A stretch of DNA of 64,000 bases, from positions 1 through 64,000 of the forward strand of contig JAEUBA010000094.1 of NCBI GenBank assembly GCA_018257865.1. Reading direction: 5' to 3'. Position numbers and translations under genes: made by a program. The notes beneath the pieces were generated by a model. It did no database searches, was not told where the DNA came from, and saw only the letters and a list, made by a program, of their open reading frames with translations. Positions 1-14,548 of this stretch are shown piece by piece. Origin of the DNA: Stereocaulon alpinum. Its lineage: Eukaryota; Ascomycota; Lecanoromycetes; Lecanorales; Stereocaulaceae. Position 1 is the first letter of the stretch. Each line of letters starts with the position of its first letter.

Positions 1-893
1 ATAAAGGCTATCCTAAACTCTATTAAAATTAAGCGGACGCCTATAACTAGAGATATTAAAGGGACTACTAAGCTTATTAAGCTACCTCTATATAAGGTTC
101 GTTATATTATATACTTCCTAAATCTAGAGTAAAAGGCAGCTCTTCGCGCTAAGGACTAAAGGATCTAAGATATAGTAAAAGCTGAATATACTAAAGAATA
201 CTTACTTACTTATACTACTAGTAAGGAGATACCTACGCTAATAATTAATAATTACTTTAAACGTACCTATAAGCTACGCGCTACTACTGTTATCCTAAGT
301 CTTCTAGAATTCTCTTAGCGTAACTACCTTAGTCTTACTTAGGACGAGCTTAAAGGGGGGGCTTTATATAATAATAGTAAGGGTCGTACGGATTTTATAG
401 AGTTAGCTAGCCTAATATAAAATTAGGCTAAGATACCGCTAGATAGTATATATACTAAATATATTAATAAACTTACCGCTAATATACTAAAGTTAGTAAA
501 ACTTAAAGAGTTAATTAACTTACTAGGGGAAGATCTCTATAGGTAACTAGAGAAACTAGTTATATTTACTAGCTCTCCTATTATTATATATATTCTAGCG
601 GTAGTAAGTCTATATCTCCTCTACTATTCCGCCTTAACCGTATACTAACCTTATTCTAGTAGTTTGAAAAGTATTTTCTTAGTAAATAGCTATAGTATAG
701 CTTAACCGTACCTCCTAAGAAGCGAGATAAATTATATATATAGCTATTTTAAGAAGAGGATAATAAGCGCTTCCTTATCTCTACGAAATATATCCTTAGA
801 ACTAGTATTACCCTAACCTATATATTTAGAAGTATAAATATAGATACAGACTAGATATAATTCTATAATATTTAGTATAATAGGCGGGTGGTT
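1..893. repeat. Long dispersed direct repeat, copy 1 (cut by window start)
   Basis: This segment matches about 6,185-7,035 in the same orientation. A shared landmark is the run around 137-190 against the run around 6,318-6,370, and again 350-640 against 6,537-6,830. The copies differ mostly by transitions, as expected of RIP-mutated duplicates. I do not recognise a transposase or polymerase in it. In one frame it reads as a mostly open protein relic with TAA/TAG stops. Confidence 0.7.
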
Positions 894-1621
894 CAGCTGT
901 CTTAGCGAAATTTAAAGACGTATAACTACTACTTTATTATAGATAATATAGATAGAGTAGATTAGAAGGTATTATTTAAATAGAGTAGAGATAATATAAT
1001 AAGGGGATAGGCGTATAAGTAAGCTAGATAATAAAGATTAGCTAGATATCTAAAAAAGGTTACTAAAAGTTAGTATAAGAATAAATTTTTACTATTATAT
1101 CTCGTATTCCCTATAGGGTTAGCGAACCTAAAAGAAGACTTTATAGCTCTACTAATATCTAAAGCTTATATTAAGCCTAAGTAATTTAATAGTATAAAGC
1201 CGCCTACTAAAGATCTACCGCCTCCGTTACCAGTTTTTAATCTAAAGCGGAAGCGGCCTTTAGCTCTAATAGGCGAGCTCTATTATCCTAATTAGGTCGT
1301 ATCTAACTAAGGGTATTATAACTATAAATAATAGCACTAATAGTATAGGAAGGAGGAGGCACTATATATAAAGAACTATATAGGAGTATAGACTAGTACT
1401 AATACTATATAGGCAAGAATAGGTAATATAGATATAACTTTAGTATAAGGTTTAAAGTAATAGGAGCCTTCTGGTAAGCTTAGTCTTATAAGCGCTACGT
1501 TAGCTAGTAAAGGAAAGAATAATATATACGTTAACGAAATATTATTTATTATTAACTTAGATACTCTAATTTAGGAGTTAGGGTCTAAACGTAAGCTAAG
1601 CGTAAGCTATTTAATTTATTA

Positions 1622-1945
1622 AATAAAGAGGGATAGCTACTTAAAAGTTAAGTAGCTAGGCCCGCGCTTAATATAGATATTATATAGGGAAGAGCCTCCT
1701 ACGAGTTAAATAACATAAAGTATTAGATACTATTCGAGTCAGGCAACTCTTAATATTAAGTTGAATAGTACTTAATATACTTATGAATAAAGAGGGAAAT
1801 CTACTTAAAAGTTAAGTAGCTAGGCCCGCGCTTAATATAGATACTATATAGGGAATAGCCTCCTACGAGTTAAATAATATTAAGTATTAGATACTATTCG
1901 AGTCGGGTAACTCTCGATATTAAGTCGAATAATACTTAATATATT
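1622..1945. repeat. Tandem duplication, about 164-bp unit, two copies
   Basis: Unit 1 runs 1,622-1,785 and unit 2 runs 1,786 to about 1,945. Both contain the same central stretch with a GC-rich core (ctaggcccgcgctta) and differ mainly by C/T and G/A changes. It may be an LTR or satellite relic. No protein is seen. Confidence 0.75.
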
Positions 1946-4900
1946 TAGCGTTCGAGTTAGATATCGCTTATTATACGCTAATCCTAAGTAGGCCTAGTAG
2001 TTTAGAATTATTCTTTATATATTCTATATTACCCTTTTAATCCTTTCTAATATACCTATCTCTTACTACCGACGTATTAGTCGATACTCTATCTTATATA
2101 TATATACCTGCTATAGAATACCGGTATAAGGCGCTAGCTATCGCCGCCGCTATTTCCCCCTCCTCTTAAGCCTCTTTACCTTCTACCGAATTCTATAATA
2201 ATACTAACCCTAGGAATTAGACGGTCTCAGTTATTTCGCGTAGCCTTATAGTCGAACAGGCCTACTATAAGGAGATTCGAATAGTATTAAAGAAAGAGAT
2301 AGAAAGGAGATATATTATTAGTATATCCCTAGGGATACCGGAGAACTAGGCTAAACTTAGCGAGGCCTTATAATAGCTAGAAATAGTATTCCCCTCCGTT
2401 TTTATACCTATAATCCCCTAATACTAGCTGGAGAGTTACAAATTAGGTATAGCTAGAAAGATTAATAATACCTATAATTACTATTATAATTATAGAAGGC
2501 GTGCTGTATAGTCTTACTCTATAAATAGTACTCTATCTATAACGCGTCCGCTTACCTTTAGTAAAACGGGATTCTATATCTAGTTAATAGAGATAATAGC
2601 GGATACGCTTTTCTTCGCCTCTAATATTATTAAGGAGAAAAAACCTCTAGCTAGTATCACCTCAGACGAGCTTAAATTTAGAATATTTAAAGAGGTCTTA
2701 TATAAGAACGGTGTCTATAACAGCTCGACGGACCAGATTTTTTATCGTATTAGTAAAAACAACGTCGAAGTTAATTACGCCCGCAAATTTAAGGCGGCTG
2801 CCTTATAGATATATAATAGAGGCGAGAATCCTATCTTATTTTATATTAAGGCGTATATATAAGGTATTATATATCTTACCCTTTACTTCGATCGCGCTCC
2901 TACTAACTATACTCTAGTAAAACGGCGGGCCCGCGTAAAATATTAAATAATAGGTATACCTTACGTCCGTTTCTACGGTATATTAGTAAACCTAGTCGAT
3001 TATAGTACGCTAATACTACTAAGTCCTATACTCTAGTATTCTTCTTCTCTCTAACTTAGCGAAGAATACTTAACTTCTTCCTCCTTTATTTATACTATTA
3101 TTATTCTTCTTATTATAGACGCGTTAGAATTATCTATAATACTATCTAATATAGCTAGTCCTTCTTAGATTAACCCTTATATTAATATAACGCTAGAGCC
3201 TACGCTAACTAAGGCTAATATAGGCTTAGAGATCGGCTAGTTAGTAACTTAGGATCTAAAGCTTATAACATTCTTTCTAAGACTAACTTATAATACTTTC
3301 TATAACTAAAGGATTAACCTAGGACTACTAGAATTCTTAGATACTATATAGATAATTACTAGCTTTCTTAACGGATTAAAGGAGTTACTACTAATCCTTC
3401 TTAGATTAACTCTTAAGTTAATATAACGCTAGAGCCTACGCTAACCGAGGCTAATTTCTATACACTTATTAGCAAGCTAAAGTCTAGTAGTCTAACTAAA
3501 ATCCTATAGAACTTCCCTAATATCTATAGAGGCTTATAATATAGTAATAGTTTATTCAGTACCCTCCGTTAAGTGCTTAAAGACCGCCTATAGGGTACCG
3601 CTATTTAGGGCGGAAATCTTCGAGGTTCTAGCTAAGACCTTACTAAGGTCCTTAATACTATTACTACTAACTTTAATCTACCCGACCATATACTACCTTA
3701 TAGAGACGAAGTAATATATATACTTATAAGACTACTTAATAAAGTACCTAGAGTAGCTAACTAATATACTAGTAAATAACCTTTAGAGGAGTCTTACGAC
3801 TCGTTTAGTTTAAAAAAGTATAGATATAATAATACCTATACTAAGCAACCTAATTATACTAGACTATTCTTCGCACTAGCTTTAGTCCTAAACAATACCT
3901 ACCCGCCTTATATTATCCTTAGAATCGGTTATACGCTTAATAATAAATTCTATCTTATCCTATTATAGTATATTATACGTAATACTTTACTTACTAACGC
4001 TAACTAGCTTTAGGACTAGCTTAGTTATAATACTCTAATCCAGTTCCTAGTATCTAAGAAATTCTAGACCGCTAAAGATAATACCTAGGGGAGTACCCTT
4101 ATCTATATAGCTAATAGGATTATAGAGATAACTATAGACGAAGATTCATAAAATATAATCTATAATATATATTCGCGTAGTCACCGGCGCTACAAGCTTT
4201 ATATTATATAAGGGGTATTCCGTTAGTTATAGTACGTTAATAAATAGTTAGAATATTTACTAATAGGTATAATAGTATCTATTAAGGGTAATACGGCCTA
4301 TCTAAATTAACCTTACTAAGGTATATTTACCGTCTCCTACCGCTTAAAATATTCTTTTTTTATAGCAGGACCTAAAGGGAAAACCTATAATATATAGAAT
4401 CCTCTACGCGAAGACTCTACTACCTCTCCCGCTAAATCCCCCGCCCTAAGGCCTTATAAATTCTCCCCCTTAATTAAGCGAGCCTACTAGTATTCCTACC
4501 TAGCCTCTAAATAATCCTATACTTATCCGTTCCGATATAAACAACGGCGGCTGTACTAGTAATTAGGAAGAGAAGGCGTAAGAGGAGGAAGGGGATACTA
4601 TAAAAAAGGATAAGGAGAAGGCGTTAAAGATTAATAAGGCCTATAATAGTAGGGTTCTAAAGTTATATAATATTAAGATAGTTAGGGTAGTAGTAGATAG
4701 AGTAGCTGCTAAAGATCTAGAGGTATTAGAATAGTAGGATCATAATTAGATATAAGTACTTTAACCTCTACCTTATTATTTTCCTACTACTAAATACTAC
4801 CCTAGCCTTATATAATACGTCCTATACTAACTAAGTTAAACTAACCTAAATCTAAGCTACGCGTTATATAATACGCTTATTATACTACTACCTCTTAATT

Positions 4901-5442
4901 AAAGGTGACTTAAAGGCGCTAGGAGGGCTGAAAAGATTAAGAAAGGCTCTACTAATACCTAGAGAGATAAGCGAGATAATATCTATCCTTATTATAGATT
5001 ATAGTAGTTATTAGGCGCCTTAGGGAACTTCTTCTATTCAGTCTACTTTTTTAAAAAGATTAGGCACCCTTCTAAATAATCCTATAATACGCTACCTATA
5101 TAGGAACTATATATAGCTAAGACTATTTTATAACAGCGCTATATATAGAATATATAGATTACGTAGCCTAGTATATAAAAGATCTAACTAGAAATATACT
5201 AACGGCGAGTGCTCTACTCTAGAATTATAATTTAATTTATAGAGTAGATCTTAACTTACCTTATTCTCTCTAAAAGATTCTATAAACCTAAGATCGAAAA
5301 TAACCTTAGTATAGTAATAGAATATTATTATTAGGTAATAAAATAGTATTAAGAATAGATAGTATAGTACTATCTATAGTCAGCTATTAAATATAAATTA
5401 GCTTAGGTTTACTCTCCTAAAAGCTAAAGAGGCGGAATAGTA

Positions 5443-5870
5443 TAATCTATTATACTAAGTATCTCCTATCTTCGAAGTTAAAGGTATAAAGCGGTAATAA
5501 TATATATCCCTCCGCTAATTAATAGGATTTCGGTTATCCGTATATCGAGAAAATTAAGAAAAGCGCAGCCTTTAAAACTAGGGTAGCGAAGAAAGGTTTC
5601 GTTCTTATTATTATACTAGCTAATAATTAGGTTTAAAGTACTAGTAGGCTCTCTAATACTATCTATAACTACTACTCTAGAAGTATTAATCTATTATACT
5701 AAGTATCTCCCACCTTTAAAGTTAAAGGTATAGAGTAGTAATAATATATATCCCTCCGCTAATTAATAGGATATCGGTTATCTATATATTAAGAAAATTA
5801 AGAAAAGCGCAGCCTTTTAGACTAGATTAGCGAAGAAAGGGTTCGTTCTAGTTATTATACTAGCTAAAGT
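5443..5870. repeat. Imperfect direct duplication, about 190-bp unit
   Basis: Positions 5,443-5,635 match 5,688-5,870. Both carry the same pieces in order: ctattatactaagtatctcc, then tatatatccctccgctaatt, then gaaaattaagaaaagcgcag. About 50 bases that are not shared separate the copies. Confidence 0.7.
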
Positions 5871-6184
5871 TATCGGGAACTAGCTGAGAGAATAGTTTAA
5901 GATAATTAATACTTAATATCTAATATTAAAGCTACGGTGTATCTATACCTATATAGGTAGAATATATAATAATATTAATACTACTAAACTTACTAATCTC
6001 TCGCTAGAGAGATTAAAGCTAAAAAGAGGGAGGATATAACTATAATAGAAGATAAGATTATATTTAAGAAAGTATAAAAAGCGGAGAATATTCGTCTTAA
6101 GAGACTTAAACTTAAGTATCTTAACTTAAGGGGCGATATTTCTAATAAGCTATAGAGTTATTATAATATATTTCTATCAGCCTA

Positions 6185-7035
6185 TAAATAGAATATTAGT
6201 TATCCGTATATTAAGAATAGGATACTATATACTTAAGATATCTCTAAGACTACTAATCTAGTATAACTACCTCCCTATAAGATTTATTATATTATATACC
6301 CGCCTTTATTAGTATAAAAGATAGCTCTTCGCGCTAAGGACTAGAGGATCTAAGATATAGTAAAAGCTAAATATACTAAAGAATACTTAATTACTTATAC
6401 TACTAGTAAGGAGATACCTACGCTAACGACTACTAACTACTTTAAACGTATATATAGATTATATACTATTACTATAGTTATAAGCCTTCTAGGACTCGCT
6501 CAGCTTAATAACCTTAGTCTTATTTAGGACGAGCTTAAAGGGGGGGATTTATATTATAGCGGTAAGGGTTACGCGGATTTTATAGAGTTAGCTAGCCTAA
6601 TATAGAATTAGGCTAAGATACCGCTAGATAGTATTTATACTAAATATATTAATAAACTTACCGCTAATATACTAAAGTTAGTAAAACTTAAAGAGTTGAT
6701 CGACTTACTAGGGGAAGATCTCTACGGGTAACTAGAGAAACTAGTTATATTTACTAGCTCTCCTATTATTATATATATTCTAGCGGTAGTAAGTCTATAT
6801 CTCCTCTACTATTCCGCCTTAACTGTATACTAACCTTATTCTAGTAGTTTAAAAAGTATTTTCCTAGTAAATAGCTATAGTATAGCTCAACCGTATATTC
6901 TAAAAAGCGAGATAAATTATTTATATAGATATACTAATAAGGAAACTATAATTATTTTATTCCCCCCTTACCTATACCTCTAGAAGCGTGAATATAGATA
7001 CGGACTAGATATAGTACTATAGGATTTAATACTTT
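6185..7035. repeat. Long dispersed direct repeat, copy 2
   Basis: Second, same-orientation copy of the repeat at 1-893. Homology begins upstream of the shared gctcttcgcgctaaggact segment (6,319) and continues to the aggcggg motif near 7,033. Only one flank of copy 1 is inside the window, so the element ends cannot be set. Confidence 0.7.
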
Positions 7036-8499
7036 AGGCGGGTTAATTAGTAGTAATAGTAAAGATAGAAGGTATAAATTTAAGGACTAGTTTAAATACT
7101 ATAAATAGTAGACCCCGTCGTTCGAATTAGAGAGTATAGAGAAACTATACTATTCGACTTAAGACTACTAATATAATATTTATATCCTAGAATTATACTA
7201 TAAAGACTTAGCTAATACTACCTACTGCTTTCCCTAACCTAAATTAGTTATCTTTAATAAATTTAAATACTATTGCTACTATAGAGGATATAGTTCCGCT
7301 AGCTTAATATATATCTATTAGTAGAGATTCTCTTTATAGGACGTCTTATAAACGGAAGGAGGTATCTAATTATTATTAACTAAGTTAAAGAACTGATTTA
7401 ATCGGTTAAGCTGATAACGTAACTCTATATTATACCTATATAACTTAAGAGCCGGCGGTAAAGTATATATTATTAACGTACTATAGCGAATCTAGTAAGT
7501 CCAGCTCTATATATATTTATCGATAGATACTTAAGTAGGTAGTATCTAAGGTCTTAAGGTCTTAGGCTAATAGGGTAGAGGCAGCGTATACTTATTAAGG
7601 ATATAGATAAAACGGCGATATTCGTCTTATATAGGGGAACTATAGCTAGAGGTATAGTTATAGTAGTAACTATTTAAAAAGGTAGGAAAATTTCGTTTAA
7701 CTTAGATAGTTTCGTTTAACTTAGATAGAATTCTATCTAAGTTAGATAGAAGTTAGTCCGACTTAGCTAAGTTTCTATTCAACTTAGTTAATAGACTCTA
7801 AGCTAATTCGATATTAATTAAAATAATACGATAATAATACGCTAAAGAAGCCTCCCCTTTCTAAAAAACTTCGCCTCCTTCCCTAAGGACCTCGCCCGTC
7901 TAGCCACCTATAGCTAGCTATATTATCATAGATAATACTCCTTAATAACCTTATACCACCTCGTTACTAGCGAAGACCCTTATATATATTAGATAGATAA
8001 CAAAAATCTTCTAATAATAGCTAAGATAAAGGTAGAATAAGTAGCAGCTACTAGAAAAGCCTAGGAGACTAAAGCGAATAAGCGAAAGGTACGCTTCGAA
8101 CTAAGTAACTTATTCTAAGTATTAATATATTAGTAGATTAAGGCTATTAAAGAAAAGTAGCTAGGGCCTAAGAGAAGTATTAAAAAGAGTAATAGAGTAG
8201 TAGAGCTTAGGAAACGTTAAAGACGTAATAGTAACCTTAATAAGGATACCTCTAAATAAATATATAAAGAAGAGGTCTCTTTAAAGATAACTAGCGTTAA
8301 TAATATTAATATACTCTCTAATAACCCTATAACTAGCCCTACGAAGAAACTAGTACCTACTATTATTATAGGCGTATAACTTTCCTCTACTCCTATATTT
8401 AGTCCGTTAGATAACTTTATGTTTAGGAGACGGAAAAGATAGGCTTTTATATAATAAATTAGACCTCTATTATAAGTATAATTAGTATATAATAATAGA
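7036..8499. other. Unclassified RIP-degraded sequence
   Basis: No recognisable gene. A run near 7,690-7,800 repeats acttagatag-type words on both strands and may be a decayed terminal repeat. From about 8,000 rightward the composition becomes Lys/Arg-rich in one frame and may already be the gag region of the gypsy element that follows. Confidence 0.4.
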
Positions 8500-10903
8500 T
8501 ATAACCTATTAACTATATAGTATAAACCGACGCGGCCGTCGACGTTTAGGATTAATACTATATTATAAAGCGATATAAGTATTACCTAAAAGAAGACCGT
8601 AAGTTACCTATTAATATTACGCGTATATTTAATACGCTAATATAGAAAGAAGGAAATAATATAGAACTATACTATAAAATAAGGTCCTTAGGGGAATACT
8701 AATACTAGGAACTACTAACGCAGCTTAGTAAATAATAAATTAGAGACGCGTATTTATTAAATATAGCTAAAATAGCTGATAGTATAGGGATAACGATACT
8801 AAATATCTTTATATATAGAGTAGAATAGCTAGCGTGCTAGACAATCCACCTAGATACCCTAATAGATAATAACCGATAGGTTTAAATATACTAGTAGGAA
8901 ATATTAAAAATCGAGAGAGAATATAATTAGTAGACGGAAGGATAGATTAATAGTATATATACCTTAGTATATAGGTCTTATACTAACTAATTATTATAGT
9001 CGGTATAATATAAGCAGCGATAGCTAACCCGCACCGTACTACCTATATAGCGCAAGCGGCCGAATTCTAGTACTACGACTATAGGATAATTATCTAATCC
9101 TAACGATCGAGTTCCGTTATCTAAAAGGATATAGCCTAGACTATTATTAACTTCGTTATCTATACCTATATATATATCCGATATTAAACCTAAAGATAAA
9201 TATAAGGAGGCGGCTATAGAGGAGGCGGTAGGACCTATCGCTTAGGGTAGTTCTAGGCGTTACTAAGCGCAAAGATACTATTCCTTATAGGAATATTAAT
9301 ATATCTTCTATATAACGAAGCCTATATTTATCTCTAAGATTATAAGCGGTAATAATACTAATAGCCTATTACTATAGCTAGAATAAGACCCGGTAGCTCT
9401 GAGTAACCTTATAATAAGAATATAGAGAGAATAGAAGGCTAAGCTCTAAAGGACGAAGGGGCCTTAAGTTATTAGCGATCTAGATACCTCTAGTAATATA
9501 CTAACTCCTAAAGAAGCTTATAAGGTTAATACTCTTAAACCCCTACCTATTTATCTAATACTGCGTATTAGCTAATATTTTCGCAGCTTCTAAACAGCCT
9601 AAGCGAATTCAGAAGTTTTATAATAAGGAGAATAAGATTAACTATTAAAACGGTAGTAGAATAGCTATACTAAATAATTAAGGATTAGAAGAATATTATA
9701 TCGAACCTACTATTTAATATACGATTTACTTTCGCAGATTTAGAGAAAGGTATAAGTATTCTTCTTTCCTAAATAAGAACGAAATATATAGCTAATAGGT
9801 CTAAGATAAGGGTCGTTTTCTAGCACTAGTAATTATAATAAGTCTATATTACGTTTTCTTTTTCAGCGTAATAAGCGGTATTAGACTTAGGTATAAGAGT
9901 ATAGATCTATAGAAACCTTTACCCGCTAGTACTATTATTTTCGTTATAACAGCGCTTTATTATATATTCGAAGAATACGAATATAGCTCCTATAGGATTA
10001 AGAGATAGGACGGTATATTAGTTAGTAGTAAGTTAACCTAATACTTAAAGAATAACCTATAAGCTGATAAAACCTTAAGCTATATATAAATATATAAGAA
10101 ACGTATAGTATAATATAGGTGATTTTAGAAGGCGGATAGTTACGGGAATACTTTATTATCAAATAATAGACTACTACTATATAAATAGGTAGGGTAAGAA
10201 CCGTCGACTATTAGTTACTAATACGTTTAAGAATTCCCTAGAAGATCTAAAGAATTAACCGGACTTTTAGAGCGTTCTAGAGGAGTTAGGAATAGATAAT
10301 ACTAGTATAATAGGCTAAAAAGAAGAGTATAGAAGAGATAAAGAATATATAGTATATATAAGATATAATTATAGGTATATATTATCAGCTAATACTAAAA
10401 TTAAGACTAAAGAACTATTTAATAATAGGTATCTTAACGAGACTAATTTAGAGTCTAGAAATAATAATAGTTTTTTAGCTTCCCTTACCTACGGTTATAA
10501 CTTAACGGATATAACAGAAATCCGAGTATTTTTAATATAGGACTTTAAGCGTATACGTAAGGAGGCCGGCCTATAAGTAAGTAAGGAGCTTTAGGAAGAG
10601 AATTATATTATAGATATAGAAGAGTAGAGTAAGTTAGTAGAAAGGTAGATTATAGATAACAAAATAGTATATTTAAATATTACTCTAATAGGAGAAGAAC
10701 TTAAGGAGTAGGCTACTAAGGATACTATAGAGGGGATAGAGGATAGATTAATAGAGTATAAAGCTTAGGCGGGAGGAAGCCTAACGGAATTAAGCTATTA
10801 GTAATCGAATATATAGCTATTGAATATATAATATAAAAGTAATTGTCGTATAGCTTAGATAATACTGCCTACGGGTCTAATCTAGATATCTAACTCGAAT
10901 ATA

Positions 10904-11038
10904 CCTACTATAGCGGAGGATATATCCGAACTATCCAACTTAAACAAACCTACTATAGCGGAGGATATATCTAAACTATCTAACTCAAATAAACCTACTA
11001 TAGCGGAGGATATATCTAAACTATCTAACTTAGACGAC
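10904..11038 (+). repeat. Three 45-bp in-frame tandem repeats
   Basis: The core cctactatagcggaggatat begins at 10,904, 10,949 and 10,994, an exact 45-base period (15 codons). It lies inside gypsy element A, between the presumed gag and the reverse transcriptase, and probably encoded a repeated linker peptide. Confidence 0.85.
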
Positions 11039-11204
11039 TTCCCTATTACTAATATTATTAATATACTAGCTAAGCGTATATAATTCGTATTCTAGAAGGA
11101 TTACGCGATTACTACGTTAGTTTAGTAAAGTAACTATTAATACTAATATTATAGACACCTAGTACAGTAATTTGAGGTTACGGATACTACTATTATTTAC
11201 CTTA

Positions 11205-11290
11205 AGTTGCTAATTTGGCTGATTTCAGGGTCCGCAATTAATATAGGATACAGACCCTGATTTAGCTGGGGCCTACTAATAGCGCAAAAC
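11205..11290. repeat. Small inverted-repeat insertion with little RIP
   Basis: Here CA and TG dinucleotides reappear inside an otherwise RIP-saturated element. An 8-bp perfect inverted repeat (tcagggtc at 11,225-11,232, gaccctga at 11,263-11,270) extends imperfectly to about 17 bp on each side. It may be a short non-autonomous element inserted after the main RIP episode, or a segment too short and too unlike other repeats to be targeted. Confidence 0.45.
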
Positions 11291-14200
11291 TAGCTGTAAG
11301 GCTAATAACATAATCTTTTAGGAAAGCGCGATGTAAGTTCAGTGCTTCTCTATAACCCTAGCGGAAATAGAATATAAACTAAGAAAAGATATCCCTACGG
11401 AAGTAATACGCGAGACCACCGTCTATACTAAGGATAATATTAAAAAGAAGCTCCTAAAGGAGTACTACGACTTAATTAATATCTTTAATAAAGATAAAGT
11501 AAAGATACTCCCTCTGTATTAACTATATAATTATAAGATCGAGCTAAAGCTAGGAAAGAGGCTACTATAGAGTTAACTATACCTAATATCTAGCTTTAAG
11601 CTGCAGAAGGTGAAAGAATACCTTAAAGAGAACTTAAAGAAGGGCTTTATCTTACTAAGTACTACTCCGTACGCGTCCCCTATACTATTTATATAGAAGA
11701 AGGATAGTAGCTTAAGATTCTACGTAAACTACCGCAGACTTAATATAATTATAATTCGGAACCGCTATCTAATTCTATTAATTAAAGAAGCGTTAGCTTA
11801 TATAGTAGGTTATAAGTACCTTACTAAGCTTAATATTATTACTATATTTAATAAGCTTAGAATATATCTAGATAGTAAAGACTATACTACCTTTACTACT
11901 TCCTTTAGAGCGTTTAAGTACTATATATTACCTTTTAGACTAACCGGAGGTCCTACCTCCTACTAGTAATATATAAACGATACCTTATTTAAATACCTTA
12001 ATAACTTTTACTAAGTATATTTAGATAATATCCTAATTTATAGTAAAACTAAGAAGGAGTACTAAGAGTATATTAGAAAGGTCCTTATATAACTACGCGA
12101 AGTAGGCCTTTAAGTAGATATCGATAAATATAAGTTCTATATATAAGAAACGAAGTTTTTGGGCTTAATAGTATCTACTAGTAGACTGAGAATAGATCCT
12201 AATAAGGTTAAAGTAGTCGCTAACTAAGAAGCCCCTACCTACCTAAAGGAGGTATAAGTATTCGTTAGCTTCTATAACTTCTACTATTAATTTATTAAGG
12301 ACTTCTTAAAGACGGTAAAACTATTAGTAGCGCTTACTAAAAAAGATTACCCGTTCTATTAGTCCGAAGTATATTAGTCGGCCTTTAAAGAGATAAAGGA
12401 TTTAGTAACTAGTGCCCTAGTACTAAGGTACTATAAAAGATTTCGACTAGCAGTGCTAGAGACAGACTCCTTAGACTATATTAACAGTAGAGTATTATTA
12501 TAAGTAGACGATAATAGAGTACTATACCTAGTAGTATTCTATAGTAAGAACTTACTACTAGTAGAATATAATTATAAGATCTATAATAAGGAACTACTAG
12601 CGATAGTTCGCTACCTAAAGTACTAACGCCCTAAACTCGAGTTAATAGATATTCTGATTTAGATCTTCACCGATTATAAGAGCTTAGAATACTTTATATA
12701 GATAAAGGAGCTAATACGTCGCTAAGCTAGATAAGCTGAGAAGTTAGTAGACTATAACTTCAAAATTATATACTATACTAGGAAGTTAAATAGGAAAGTA
12801 GATACCCTAACTAGGTTACCTAACTTAGTACCTACTAATAAGGACGACTTATATCTAAAGTACTAGTATTATATACTATTATTACCTAAGTATTTCTAAG
12901 GTTATAATCTAACCTTCTTAGCGAACTAAGAAGCTGAGGAGGGGGGTAAGCCTATAAAGGAGTAAATTAACGTACTAACGGACGAGGATTTACCTCTCTA
13001 CGCTAGAATTATATTAGCGAATTAGGATAATAAGGACTATACGCGGATATAAGAGGCTATTAAGAAGAATCCTACCTAAATCTTTAAGGGTATTAACCTA
13101 AGGTACTGCTCCTAACGCTATTATACCCTCTTCTATAAAGAACGCCTTTAGGTCCCTACTTCACCGGAACTCTATATTAAACTTATAAAGGAAAGCTATA
13201 ATCTCCCTATAAGCGGTTACCTAGGAAGGGACTATATACTAGAGATTCTAAAGCGTTAATTCTACTAGCTAGGTATAAAAGAGGAAGTAGCACGCTATAT
13301 CTATAACTACTATACGTATTAAAGAAGTAAAGTACTAAGAGATTAGTAAAACAGACTCCTATAACCCCTACTAACTCTAGAATAGCGTTAGTAGGATATC
13401 TTAATAGACTTTATTACTAGTCTCCTAATATCTAATAATCGCAACGCTGTTTATATACTAGTAGATCGCCTTACTAAGGAATAGTACTACGCCTTATATA
13501 TAGCTACGGACGAAGGAACCTCTATAGAGGCTACGGTAAATATCTTACTTAACTACGTCTTCCGTACCTACGGTCTGCCTAATTTAATAGTATTAGATCG
13601 AGGCCTATAGTTTATCTTATTAGTATAGAAGGCCTTATATAAGCGGTTGCGAATTAAAGTAAAGCTATCTACAGCGTTCCACTTAGAAACTAATAGATAA
13701 ACCGAAAGAGCTAATTAGGATATCGAGCGATAATTAAGGATATACTACTCCTATATATAGGATAATTAGTTGCGTTAGCTACCTATCGCTAAATTTACTA
13801 ATAATAACGCTATCGCTAACGCTACTAGTATATCTCCTTTCTTCGTAAATAAAGGCTTCTATCCCTATATATCTTTCTCGCCGCTAATAGAGCCTAGCCC
13901 CTCCGCCTAAGAAAGGACGTAGGCTGCTAAGGCTAATAATATTACGGATAAAATAGTAGATATATTAGAATTTATTAAGGAATAGTCCGCTTAGAGCCGT
14001 AAAAGGATAATAGACTAGGCGAATCGCTACTGATCTAATATATCCTATAAAGTAGGAGATTTGGTCTTCCTATCTAGTAGGAATATTACTATAGTACGGC
14101 TGAGTAAGAAGCTAGACGATAAGATACTAAGGCTATTTAAAGTTATAGAGAAAGTAGGATATTCCTACCGCCTAGAGCTCCTAGTAAGTATACGGATCTA

Positions 14201-14548
14201 TAATATATTCTACCCTAGCCTATTATATAAGGCTGCGAGCGATCCCCTACCTAGATAACGCGCTGAACCGCTAGGGCCGGTAATTATTAATAATAAAGAG
14301 GAGTAGGAACTAGACGAGATATTAGACGCCTAATAGATAGGTAAGAACCGCCGGCTGTAGTTCCGCGTCTAGTAGAAAGGCGAAGCGAAACCTAACCGTT
14401 AATAGTATAATACGGATAGTAATAAATTTAAAAACGTAGCTAATATCGTCGCGGATTTCTATCGCTACTACCCTAGAAAGCCTAGTATTCCCAGCTAATA
14501 GGAAACTACTTATATATATTAGGGTCGATACTTTCTTAAGGAGGGGGG

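Larger units (their letters stand above)
894..6184. other. Unclassified RIP-degraded repeat sequence
   Basis: No intact gene. It contains a 164-bp tandem duplication (1,622-1,945), an imperfect direct duplication (5,443-5,870), and long stretches with protein-like frames broken only by TAA/TAG. An open frame of 68 codons at 2,711-2,917 lies here, but nothing in it is recognisable. It is probably several nested elements that I cannot separate by eye. Confidence 0.6.

Noticed and set aside
2711..2917. 68-codon open frame in the AT-rich block
   Set aside because: No recognisable family. The surrounding frame is full of RIP stops and the composition follows the block.
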